A stretch of 50,183 bases of DNA from Terriglobia bacterium (GTDB lineage Bacteria > Acidobacteriota > Terriglobia > Acidiferrales > UBA7541), in contig JAIQEV010000025.1 of NCBI GenBank assembly GCA_020073585.1, positions 1 through 50,183 on the forward strand. The letters are read 5' to 3'. The stretch's first letter is position 1. Every line of letters starts with the position of its first letter. Below, one piece after another: positions 1-7,389 of this stretch. The position numbers and the translations under genes are program-made. A model generated the notes under the pieces. That model saw only the letters and a list, made by a program, of their open reading frames with translations, made no database searches and was not told the DNA's origin.

Positions 1-171
1 ACCTATTGTGCTTCCCCATTTTTAACAAGAGGTTTTTTCAGAAAGGATCCATTAAAAGTGGTCGAAGAAATTGATTACTGGACAACTCAATTTCATATCA
101 ATAATATTGCCTTCTATGATGATGCCTTGCTCATCGAGCCATCAAGATATATTATTCCAATTTTGAAAGAG
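1..171 (+). pseudogene. Radical SAM protein fragment (B12-binding type), both ends missing
   Basis: Frame 1 reads without a stop from the window edge. It begins TYCASPFLTRGFF, which fits the last cysteine of a CxxxCxxC iron-sulfur motif and the residues after it, followed by NNIAFYDDALL, a segment typical of B12-binding-domain radical SAM proteins. The 5' part lies outside the window. After the codon for Glu at 169-171 the sequence changes from AT-rich to strongly GC-rich, and the frame continues only as nonsense antisense to the next gene. No stop codon or C-terminal domain follows, so the gene is cut at both ends. The family call rests on a short stretch but the motif context is good. The cause of the junction (insertion, deletion or assembly chimera) cannot be decided here. 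Confidence 0.65.
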
Positions 172-309
172 CGGCGCCGGGCGAGCTGTCCTTGCCGCCG
201 GCGAAGAGCGCGAAGCAGATCGCCTAGAAATTTTCCCGGAAAATTGAAGAAGCGGGCGCAAGAACCGCCGGGCCGGGGTGTGCCTGGAGGCCTCTGGACC
301 AATGAGGGA

Positions 310-1239
310 CTAGCGGTGCGGCGGGGCGTAGGAGGGCGCCAGGCGGATGCTGATGAGGAAGGAACCGCGGCTGCGCCCAAGGAGCTGCAGGCGCGCGGAA
401 TTTTCCGGGCCGCCGGTGGAGGGCAGGCGCACGGGATTGCCGCCGGCCAGTTCGGCGATTTGCGGGGCGAGGTTGCGCGCTTCGAGCGGGACGCGCTCCG
501 CGGTCCCGTGGACGAGGACCACGAGCTCGCGCTTTTCTCCGGGGGCCAGCGGCGTGGAAGAAGCCACCAGCTCGAGCGCCACGAATTGCAGGGAGAAGGG
601 AGGCGCGGCGCGCTCGCCGCAGGCGAGTGTGACTTCGGCGGGGCCGGCAGGGAGGCCGTCGGGCGGGAGGATGGTCAGCGCCAGCGAAGAAGCGGCGAGG
701 ACCAGTGCGGGCTGGCCGGCGATGAGCACGCGGTTGGCGTCGGCCGCGCCGCAGAAGCCCGTGCCGAAGAGGTCGAAACGGTCGGCGAGCAGGGCAAAGC
801 GCGGGACGGCGCGCGCGACGAGGCGCGGCAGGGAAGTTTCGCCCGCGCCGGTGAGGACCGGCGGGGCGACCAGTGTCAGCGGCACGCGGCCCGGGCGTCC
901 GGCGATGGAGGCGAAGAACGTGCCCGGTGTGGATGGAGCGGCCAGGGTGGCGCGGCCGGTGGCGTCGGTGGTGACGCGGTCCCCGCTGGAAAAAGTAACG
1001 GTGACCCCGGGGGTCAAGCGGCCATTGTAGTCGAGGACGGCCAGGGTGATGCGTTCCCCGGCCAGGGCGCGGCGCGGCAGCAGGAGGATGCGCGCGGCGG
1101 AGGGCGCCGGGGGCTGCTGTGCGGGGCTCAGCGCCGGGAAGACGGAAAGTGCGGCGAGGATCGCCGCGGCAACCAGGGCCGGCCCGGCGAAGCTCAGGGC
1201 CAGCAGACGAGAGCGGGAGAGGTGGGGGAGACGGAGCAC
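310..1239 (-). CDS. Secreted hypothetical protein with Ig-like/IPT-like repeats
   Basis: 309 aa starting at GTG. The N-terminus has Arg residues followed by a hydrophobic stretch (about residues 13-36) and then AQQPPAPSAA, consistent with a signal peptide or membrane anchor. The mature part is beta-rich: residues about 55-110 (RITLAVLDYNGRLTPGVTVTFSSGD) resemble a bacterial Ig-like (Big) domain, and a later stretch near FGTGFCGAADANRVLIAGQPA resembles an IPT/TIG domain. A further beta-rich segment closes the protein. No catalytic motif is visible, so the role is probably structural or adhesive at the cell surface. The start codon sits 6 nt downstream of a TACAAT box with no Shine-Dalgarno sequence. 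The gene is monocistronic here, and its 3' end lies 138 bp from the composition break. Confidence 0.7.
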   Translation of the reverse strand: MLRLPHLSRSRLLALSFAGPALVAAAILAALSVFPALSPAQQPPAPSAARILLLPRRALAGERITLAVLDYNGRLTPGVTVTFSSGDRVTTDATGRATLAAPSTPGTFFASIAGRPGRVPLTLVAPPVLTGAGETSLPRLVARAVPRFALLADRFDLFGTGFCGAADANRVLIAGQPALVLAASSLALTILPPDGLPAGPAEVTLACGERAAPPFSLQFVALELVASSTPLAPGEKRELVVLVHGTAERVPLEARNLAPQIAELAGGNPVRLPSTGGPENSARLQLLGRSRGSFLISIRLAPSYAPPHR

Positions 1240-1245
1240 GCAAGG

Positions 1246-1251
1246 ATTGTA
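1246..1251 (-). promoter_or_regulatory. Leaderless-type -10 box of the secreted-protein gene
   Basis: TACAAT on the minus strand ends 6 nt before the GTG start, so transcription would begin at or next to the start codon. No convincing -35 box is seen. Prediction only. Confidence 0.4.
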
Positions 1252-1359
1252 GATGAGAGGCAGGCCGGGGAGAAAGCAGGGAAGTGGTACGCAGGTTTGC
1301 GGTGGGCCGGAAACAAGCAGTTTCGGAAGAATGGAGCACGGGGCGGTTCATTTCATTAG

Positions 1360-1620
1360 AAGCAACTTCTTTGCCCTTCCAGGCGGAATTCTTCCCGCAT
1401 CAGAAGTTCTAGTACATGCCAGGTAGTTTATTTTTCAATACTTTATGAATTCCGTCGATGGCTTGAGGATTGCTCCTGTAAGGTCGGATGTGTCGTTTGT
1501 CCCCGGCGAATGGTGCTGGAAGAAGCACCACATCCTATCCGGCAGGGCTGAGGCTGCAGCGAGCAAAGTGTTGCTCGACAAATTAGAGCTGCAGATCGCC
1601 GCCCGGAGAGGAAAACCGCC
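1360..1620. other. Intergenic stretch without a convincing gene
   Basis: Less GC-rich than its surroundings. It holds a small hairpin (GGTGCT/AGCACC near 1510-1528). Open frames exist on both strands but have no family features and poor starts. The Shine-Dalgarno of the following small gene (GGAGAGGA) lies at its end. Confidence 0.4.
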
Positions 1621-1803
1621 ATGTTCGAAAACAATCCGGAACTGGGCCGGATCTACCAGCAGCTCCTGGTCGTCCAACAACTGTTGGCCCTGTACCGGGC
1701 CCCTGCCAAGGAAGAGGAGCTGATCCTGCGGGTGGCCAATCCGGTCTACGGGCAGGGCGAGGAGCAGGAGGTGGCCTATTTGGAAAAGCTGCTGGAGAAG
1801 TAG
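1621..1803 (+). CDS. Small acidic helical hypothetical protein (60 aa)
   Basis: 60 aa beginning MFENNPELGRIYQQLL. The ATG is preceded by a good Shine-Dalgarno (GGAGAGGA, about 6 nt away). The sequence is rich in Leu, Glu and Gln and looks like two amphipathic helices around a short YGQGEE turn. It has no cysteine, signal peptide or membrane segment. I do not recognise the family. It stands alone between a weakly structured region and the convergent persulfide dioxygenase gene. Being short, it could still be spurious, but the ribosome site and codon pattern favour a real gene. Confidence 0.5.
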   Translation: MFENNPELGRIYQQLLVVQQLLALYRAPAKEEELILRVANPVYGQGEEQEVAYLEKLLEK

Positions 1804-1951
1804 TGGGTTTGTTTGTGGTTCTGCGATTTTTCCCCGTTCACAATGACTGTTTTTTTGTGCGGTGTCCTCAGGGGCTAATGCTTGTGAGTTTGCGAGCGTT
1901 ATTGTCTGGCCTGAAGCCCTAATCCCTATACCGAACATCCGGGACGGTGTG

Positions 1952-3352
1952 TTAGTGACCGGCGGGGGCGTTGCTGGCTGTCGCTACGGGCAGCTTGCAG
2001 GCGCTCCAGGCGCTGAAGCCGCCGGCGATGTTCACGATGTTCCGGAAGCCGGCGCGGCGCAGGAGGCTGGCGGCGATGGCGCTGCGGTATCCGCCCTGGC
2101 ACTGCACGGCGAGAGGGCGGGCGCGGTCGAGGCCGCCGAGATTCTTCTCCAGATTGTTCAGCGGCTGGAGCACCGCGCCGGCGATGTGACCGGAATCCCA
2201 CTCGCCCTGGCGGCGCACGTCGAGCACCTGCAAATCCTCACCGCCGCGCATTTTCTGGTGAAGTTCCTCGACGCTGATCTCCGGAATGGTTTCCAGAGGT
2301 CGGCCGGCTTTTTGCCAGGCCAGGATGCCGCCCTCCAGGTAGCCTTCGAGCTTCTCGATGCCCACCCGCGCCAGGCGCGTGCGGGTCTCCGCGACGGCGG
2401 CGAAGTCCTCCGCGACGAGGAGCAGGCGGGCGTCCACCCCGAGCAACGCGCCGGCCCAGGAGGCGAACTGGCCGCCGAGGGCGATCTGCACGGAACCTGG
2501 AATGTGCGCAGGGAGGTATTTCGCGGCGGGGCGGGTATCCAGCACGATCCGCCCTTCGCTGCGCTGGGCGTCGAATGCGGCGGGAGAGAGACCCGGCAGC
2601 GGCGGGAGATCGGAGAGTGCGGGAGCGCCGCTGCGATTGATGGCGGCGTCGCGCAGGAAGTAGCCCGGGCGCTCGGGGAGATCTTCGGTGAGCAGACGGA
2701 CGAACTCCTCCTTGCTGTCCGTGCGCAAGGCATAGTTCAGTTTGCGCTGCAGGCCGATCGTGGAAGAGAGGTCGGTGCTCATCTGGCGTCCGCAGAGGGA
2801 GCCGGCGCCATGCGCGGGATAGACGAGAACGTCGTCGGGAAGGGTCAGGAGTTTGCCGTGCAGGCTGTCATAGAGCAGCGCGGCCAGTTGCTGGGGAGTG
2901 TGCGCCGGGGAAAGGTCGGGCCTGCCGACGTCGCCGATGAACAGCGTGTCGCCGGTTAGCGCCGCCCAGGGCTTTTCGGAGCGCTCCAAATCGGTGACCA
3001 GCACGCAAACGCTCTCCACGGTGTGGCCGGGAGTTTCCAGAAAGCGCAGAACGGCGCGGCCAATACGGATTTCGTCGCCGTCCTTTACGGCAACATGCGG
3101 GAAGGTCGCGCCGGCCTGCGCGCCCAGGTAGATCTTGGCGCCGGTGCGGCGGGCCAGCTCCACATGGCCGGAGACAAAATCGGCGTGCAGGTGGGTCTCG
3201 ATGATGTGCTGGATACGGAGGCTGCGGCGGGCGGCCTCCTTCAGATAGATGTCGACGTCGCGTTGCGGATCGACGACCGCGGCGATGCCGTCCGAGCCGA
3301 TGAGGTAGGAAGCATGCGCGAGGCAGCTGAGATAGAACTGCTGGAATTCCAT
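1952..3352 (-). CDS. CstB-like persulfide dioxygenase-rhodanese fusion
   Basis: 466 aa. Residues 1 to about 240 form a metallo-beta-lactamase fold with the iron ligands in HLHADFVSGH and a late PAHGAGS motif, as in ETHE1/persulfide dioxygenases, which oxidise glutathione or other persulfides to sulfite. Two rhodanese domains follow. The first (about 255-345) has LLVAEDFAAV where the active-site cysteine should be, so it is a pseudo-rhodanese. The second (about 360-455) carries CQGGYRS with Cys418 as the likely sulfur carrier. This order matches CstB of Staphylococcus. The gene lies 23 bp downstream of the peroxiredoxin gene on the same strand, with its own GGGAG ribosome site, so the two are probably one operon handling reactive sulfur and peroxide. 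Alternative: a generic MBL hydrolase with a thiosulfate-transferase role. Confidence 0.88.
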   Translation of the reverse strand: MEFQQFYLSCLAHASYLIGSDGIAAVVDPQRDVDIYLKEAARRSLRIQHIIETHLHADFVSGHVELARRTGAKIYLGAQAGATFPHVAVKDGDEIRIGRAVLRFLETPGHTVESVCVLVTDLERSEKPWAALTGDTLFIGDVGRPDLSPAHTPQQLAALLYDSLHGKLLTLPDDVLVYPAHGAGSLCGRQMSTDLSSTIGLQRKLNYALRTDSKEEFVRLLTEDLPERPGYFLRDAAINRSGAPALSDLPPLPGLSPAAFDAQRSEGRIVLDTRPAAKYLPAHIPGSVQIALGGQFASWAGALLGVDARLLLVAEDFAAVAETRTRLARVGIEKLEGYLEGGILAWQKAGRPLETIPEISVEELHQKMRGGEDLQVLDVRRQGEWDSGHIAGAVLQPLNNLEKNLGGLDRARPLAVQCQGGYRSAIAASLLRRAGFRNIVNIAGGFSAWSACKLPVATASNAPAGH

Positions 3353-3375
3353 GGCACGCTCCCGGGCCAGCCCCG

Positions 3376-4029
3376 CTACTTCTTGTGCGCTTTGAAGGCC
3401 AGGTAGAACTCTTTCTTCTCGTAGTCCTTGTTGGCGGCGTTGCGGGCGACGTCCTCGACGGTTTTGGGCGCGGGCACCACCACCGGCTGGCCCGGCTGCC
3501 AGTTCACTGGCGTGGCGCAGGCCTGGGTGTCGGCGGTCTGCAGCGCCTTGACCAGGCGGACCACCTCGTCCACGTTGCGCCCCACGTTCAGGGGGTAATA
3601 GATAATCGCGCGGATGACGCGTTTCGGATCGATGACAAAGACCGCGCGCACCGTCGCCGTGGCGCTCGCGCCGGGATGGAGCATGCCGTAGAGGCTGGAG
3701 ACCTTCATGTCGATGTCGGCGACCATGGGGTAGGGAATCTCCACGCCCATGATCTGCTTGATGTTCTGCAGCCAGGCCAGATGCGAGTGGATGCTGTCAA
3801 TGCTCAGACCGATGAGCTGCACGCCGAGGGCCGTGAACTCCCCGTTGCGCCGGGCGAATTCGGTTAGCTCGGTGGTGCAGACGGGAGTGAAATCGGCGGG
3901 GTGGGAGAAGAATACGACCCAGGAACCTCCCTGCCACTCGCTGAACTTCATGGCGGGAGAGTGCGTGGTTACCGCGGTGAAGTCCGGAGCGGCTTCACCG
4001 ATCTTGGGAAGGCTGATTGTTTCGCTCAT
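3376..4029 (-). CDS. 1-Cys peroxiredoxin (Prx6-like)
   Basis: 217 aa from the ATG at 4029, chosen because AGGAAAGGAA precedes it and the product begins MSETISLPKIGEAAPDF, the usual family N-terminus; upstream in-frame sequence is not conserved-looking. The peroxidatic Cys51 lies in PADFTPVCTTE. The C-terminal half has the Prx6-type arm with ACATPVNWQPGQP. It reduces hydroperoxides in the cytoplasm using an external thiol. It is the first gene of a likely two-gene unit with the persulfide dioxygenase-rhodanese downstream, which suggests that the peroxiredoxin also meets persulfides. A TAAAAT-like -10 box lies in the upstream region near 4069-4076. Confidence 0.93.
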   Translation of the reverse strand: MSETISLPKIGEAAPDFTAVTTHSPAMKFSEWQGGSWVVFFSHPADFTPVCTTELTEFARRNGEFTALGVQLIGLSIDSIHSHLAWLQNIKQIMGVEIPYPMVADIDMKVSSLYGMLHPGASATATVRAVFVIDPKRVIRAIIYYPLNVGRNVDEVVRLVKALQTADTQACATPVNWQPGQPVVVPAPKTVEDVARNAANKDYEKKEFYLAFKAHKK

Positions 4030-4358
4030 GGCTGCTTGCGTTCCTTTCCTGCCTGCGTGGATGGGTATTATTTTACGCGATCTGATCCGCGACGGATTCG
4101 CGAAAAAGAGCTGACTGGGCCGGGCCCGATGGCCAGTTTCAGGAAGAGAGTTTACCTCATCGTGGGCGCAGGCGCAGGCGGCGCACTGGAATGCGGGGCC
4201 TGCGGGAAAAGTGGTCAAAAAGCGAGTAACTAGTTGAGGCCAGTCCATTGAGGAGGGTGCAGGGCTCTGCTAGCGTGGGAGCAGACAGTCCGCAGCGGGT
4301 GTGTCCGGGCAGCGGGTGGGCGAGTTGAGGCTCGCCGGAAGAGTGTGGAGCAAAGCTA
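4030..4358. other. Divergent promoter region between peroxiredoxin and PP2C genes
   Basis: About 330 bp between divergent genes. The peroxiredoxin side is AT-rich around 4060-4080 (possible -10 GTAAAATAATAC on the minus strand) next to a short CGCGA/TCGCG hairpin. No further gene is convincing. Confidence 0.4.
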
Positions 4359-5198
4359 GTGCGAATTGTATGCGGCGGCAGCAGCGACGTGGGCCGCGTC
4401 CGCTCGAACAACGAGGATAGTTACCGCATCGTGGCGCCGCTGAACCTGTTTGTGCTTTCGGACGGGATGGGTGGTGAGGCGCACGGGGAAGTCGCCAGTG
4501 CGCTGGCGGTGGAATCGGTGGCGGGACACTGCCTGGAGGCGCAGATCGACCAGACAGCGCCGCTGTTCGGCGAGCCGGCAGTGGGCTGGAGCGAGCGCAC
4601 GAAACGCCTGGTGAGCGCGGTGCATCTGGCCAACCGGAATATTTACACTTCCGCGGAAGCGCATGCGGAACAGCAGGGAATGGGCGCAACGCTGAGCGCG
4701 GTGTGGGTTGAGGGCGAGCGCATGAGCGTGGCGCACGTGGGGGACAGCCGGGTGTATCTGCTGCGCGCGGGCGGGCTGCACCAGCTGACCAGCGATCATT
4801 CGCTGGTGGCCGAGCAGGTGCGGCGGGGCATGCTGACGCCCGCGGAAGCGGAGCGGAGCGAGATGCAGAGCGTGCTGCTGCGGGCGCTGGGGACGCAGCC
4901 GGATGTGGAAGTGGACACCGACGAGCATGCCCTGATCCCGCGGGATGTGCTGCTGATTTGCTCGGATGGACTAACGCGCATGGTGACCGAGCCGGAGATC
5001 GCCGGTACGCTACAGGCGGAAACCGATCCGCAGCTGGCGGCGGAGAAGCTCGTGGCGCTGGCCAATGAAAATGGCGGAGCGGACAACGTCACGGTGATCG
5101 TGGTACGGGTGGATGCCGAGGCCAAGGGATTGTTTTCCTGGCTGCGCGGGAGCGCCCGGAAGACGGGATCCAACGGGGACGCGGGAGGAGGCGCTTGA
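4359..5198 (+). CDS. PP2C-family serine/threonine protein phosphatase
   Basis: 279 aa starting at GTG with GGAG 8 nt upstream. All PP2C motifs are present in order: DVGRVRSNNEDSY near residue 10, LSDGMGG (metal-binding Asp) near 35, VAHVGDSRVYLLR in the middle, CSDGLTRMV and GGADNVTVIVV near the C-terminus. The enzyme removes phosphate from Ser/Thr of cytoplasmic proteins using two Mn or Mg ions. It is followed one base later by an FHA-domain gene, a classic partner that binds phosphothreonine. No Hanks-type kinase lies in the window, so the opposing kinase must be elsewhere. About 30 residues after the domain form a basic, Gly-rich tail without membrane segment. Confidence 0.95.
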   Translation: MRIVCGGSSDVGRVRSNNEDSYRIVAPLNLFVLSDGMGGEAHGEVASALAVESVAGHCLEAQIDQTAPLFGEPAVGWSERTKRLVSAVHLANRNIYTSAEAHAEQQGMGATLSAVWVEGERMSVAHVGDSRVYLLRAGGLHQLTSDHSLVAEQVRRGMLTPAEAERSEMQSVLLRALGTQPDVEVDTDEHALIPRDVLLICSDGLTRMVTEPEIAGTLQAETDPQLAAEKLVALANENGGADNVTVIVVRVDAEAKGLFSWLRGSARKTGSNGDAGGGA

Positions 5199-5199
5199 A

Positions 5200-5925
5200 A
5201 TGGCAAAGCTCAGCCTGATGTTCGAGAACCGGGTGGTCAAGGAAGTGCCGGTAGGCAGCGTGCCGGTGGGCATCGGGCGCGCGCCGGACAACGATATTCC
5301 CGTGGACAACCTGGCGGTGTCCAACTACCACGCGCGCGTCTATTTCGAGGCGGGCAAGCTGGTGGTGGAGGACCTGGACAGCCTGAACGGAACGTTTGTG
5401 AACGATTTGCGCATTGAGCGCGCCACCCTGCACGACGGCGATTCCATCTGGATCGGCAAACACCACATCAAGGTGGATGCCACCGGGGAGGCGTCGCTGG
5501 CGCTGGAGAGCGGGCGCAAGGCCAGCGCGCCGCGCATCGACGAAACCATGGTGCTGGACACCAAGGAACGGCGCGAGCTGCTGCAGCAAGCCGCGGCTCT
5601 TGGGGAGCGCTCGCAGTTCGCGGGGGGGCGGCTGAAGATGCCCTCGCTGGCCGTGCTCGGCGGAAAGACCGACCGGCGGGATTATGTGCTCACGAACAAG
5701 CTGACGGTGATCGGGAAATCGGCGCTGGCCACGGTGCGGCTGACCGGGTGGTTCAAGCCGGAAGTCGCCGCGCAGATCAACCATCGCGACGACGGCTACT
5801 TTCTGGGCCCCGGCGACAAGATTCCCACGGTGAACGGCGTGCCCATCCACGGGTCCACGCGGCTGAACGATGGCGACCTCATCGAGGTCTGCGGCGTGCG
5901 CTTGAACTTCTATTTCCGCGAATAG
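5200..5925 (+). CDS. FHA-domain protein, probable phosphothreonine reader
   Basis: 241 aa from the ATG at 5200, one base after the phosphatase stop codon and 9 nt after GGAGGAG. Residues about 18-90 are a canonical FHA domain with GIGRAPDNDI, VSNYHARVYFE and DLDSLNGTFVN. A linker follows, then a second region (about 160-241) with IGKSALATVRL and TVNGVPIHGSTRLNDGDLIEVCG, which looks like a degenerate FHA fold missing the SxxH motif. The tight coupling to PP2C indicates a shared phospho-signalling role in the cytoplasm. The target is unknown. Confidence 0.9.
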   Translation: MAKLSLMFENRVVKEVPVGSVPVGIGRAPDNDIPVDNLAVSNYHARVYFEAGKLVVEDLDSLNGTFVNDLRIERATLHDGDSIWIGKHHIKVDATGEASLALESGRKASAPRIDETMVLDTKERRELLQQAAALGERSQFAGGRLKMPSLAVLGGKTDRRDYVLTNKLTVIGKSALATVRLTGWFKPEVAAQINHRDDGYFLGPGDKIPTVNGVPIHGSTRLNDGDLIEVCGVRLNFYFRE

Positions 5926-6147
5926 CGAAGCCGGCCAAGGGCGTGGCGCATTCGCGCCATCCAACCTTCTGCGGCAGTGGCGGGAGGGCCGGGTTTCATT
6001 CCTGCTGAATCGGGCATCCCACGCATTGCTCCTTTGCTGTTCCGCTCTTTTTGCCCTGCGCCCGGTGGCCGCCCGTTTCCTCACCGAATTGACAAATCGC
6101 AGGGCGCTGCCTACTCTCGATTCCATAGAGTGGCAAGGGAGGACATC

Positions 6148-7245
6148 ATGCTCAATCGCGTTACACGTCACAAGATGCTCATGGCAATTGCCACGGCAGT
6201 TGTAGCTCTCTGGTATGCTGGGGTGTGCCATCCGCAGTCCGCGCAGGCACAGGAGCCCGCGCGACCCATAGGCAAACCCATCGTGATCAAGGCGCCGCTG
6301 GGGCTGCCGCCGGTGCCGGTGCCGGCAGATAATCCGCCGACCGCGGAGACCGTCGCGCTGGGGCGCCGGCTGTACTACGACAAGGCCCTTTCGGCGGACA
6401 ACACCATCTCCTGCGCCAGCTGTCACGGCCCGGCCAACGGCTTCACCGACAACAAGGCCTTTTCCTCGGGCGTAGGCGGCAAGCTCGGCGGGCGCAGCGC
6501 GCCGACGGTGATCAACTCGGTTTACAACACGCTGCAGTTCTGGGACGGCCGCGCGCCGAGCCTGGAAGAGCAGGCCAAGGGCCCGATCCAGAACCCGGTG
6601 GAGATGGCCTTCACGTTGGACGGCGTGGTGAAGCACCTGCAGGCGGATGCCAGCTACCGCGAAGCCTTCCGGACGGCCTGGGGCACGGACCAGATCACCA
6701 TTGACATGGTGGCGAAGTCCATCGCCTCGTTCGAGCGCACGGTGCTGAGCGGGGCTTCTCCGTTCGACCGCTACTACTACGGGCACGACAAGAAGGCGCT
6801 TTCGGCGTCCGCGAAGCGCGGGCTGAAAGTGTTCCAGGACCCGAAGAAGGGCAACTGCGCCGTGTGCCACACGATCGGCGAGAAGTACGCGCTGTTCACC
6901 GACAACAAGTTCCACAACATCGGCATCGGCGCGGATACCCGGGGCAATTTCACCGATACCGGCCGCGCGGCAATCTCGAAGAATGACGCCGATACCGGCG
7001 CGTTCAAGACGCCGACACTGCGCAACATCAGCCAAACCGCCCCGTATGTGCACGACGGCAGTTTGCCCACGCTCAAGGATGTGATCGACCACTACATCGG
7101 CGGGGGCAATTCCAATCCGCACCTGGACAAGGAGATCCATGTTCTGGATTTTCTGACCGGGCAGGAGCGCGAGGACCTGCTGGAGTTCCTGAAGTCGCTG
7201 GACGGCAAGCTGCCTCCCGATGTGGGAGCGCCGCCGTCGAAATAA
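6148..7245 (+). CDS. Di-heme cytochrome c peroxidase (MauG/CcpA family)
   Basis: 365 aa from the ATG at 6148, preceded by AAGGGAGGA. A signal peptide occupies about residues 1-35 (hydrophobic core followed by AQAQEP), so it acts in the periplasm. Two c-type heme sites are visible: CASCH at 89-93 and CAVCH at 237-241. Family features include LGRRLYYDKALS before the first heme, GGRSAPTVINSVYNTLQFWDGRAPSLEEQA, and FKTPTLRNISQTAPYVHDGS near the C-terminus. It reduces hydrogen peroxide with electrons from small cytochromes. The gene is monocistronic and is followed by two inverted repeats before a convergent gene. MauG-like oxidases of other substrates share this fold and cannot be excluded. Confidence 0.93.
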   Translation: MLNRVTRHKMLMAIATAVVALWYAGVCHPQSAQAQEPARPIGKPIVIKAPLGLPPVPVPADNPPTAETVALGRRLYYDKALSADNTISCASCHGPANGFTDNKAFSSGVGGKLGGRSAPTVINSVYNTLQFWDGRAPSLEEQAKGPIQNPVEMAFTLDGVVKHLQADASYREAFRTAWGTDQITIDMVAKSIASFERTVLSGASPFDRYYYGHDKKALSASAKRGLKVFQDPKKGNCAVCHTIGEKYALFTDNKFHNIGIGADTRGNFTDTGRAAISKNDADTGAFKTPTLRNISQTAPYVHDGSLPTLKDVIDHYIGGGNSNPHLDKEIHVLDFLTGQEREDLLEFLKSLDGKLPPDVGAPPSK

Positions 7246-7260
7246 ACCGCTTCCGCGGTT
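7245..7260 (+). terminator. Small hairpin after the peroxidase gene
   Basis: AACCGC-TTCC-GCGGTT overlaps the last base of the stop codon. There is no T-run. It resembles a weak member of the dispersed palindrome family found elsewhere in the window. Confidence 0.35.
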
Positions 7261-7272
7261 GTGGTGAAAATC

Positions 7273-7316
7273 AACCGGCCGGCGGGCGCCAACTGCAAGG
7301 TGCTCACCGGCCGGTT
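7273..7316. terminator. Inverted repeat between convergent genes
   Basis: Arms AACCGGCCGG (7273-7282) and CCGGCCGGTT (7307-7316), extendable with G-U pairs, followed by TTCCTCTT on the plus strand. It lies between the convergent peroxidase and metal ATPase genes and could stop transcription from either side. Confidence 0.4.
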
Positions 7317-7389
7317 TCCTCTTGGACCCAAGTCCAGACGCAACTTCGCCTCTTTGCAGCCCGTCGCAGAGGCGATTTCCGGCAGGTTG

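Noticed and set aside
172-230. Minus-strand GGKDS motif suggesting a PP-loop ATPase
   Set aside because: The frame has a stop just before it, no start codon and ends at the composition break; a five-residue match is too short.
58-1359. 433-codon plus-strand frame over the secreted-protein gene
   Set aside because: Mostly low-complexity Gly/Arg/Ala sequence from an antisense reading of GC-rich DNA; only its first 38 codons carry real coding signal.
1435-1938. 167-codon minus-strand frame downstream of the small protein gene
   Set aside because: It overlaps a better-supported plus-strand gene, lacks family features and has no ribosome site.
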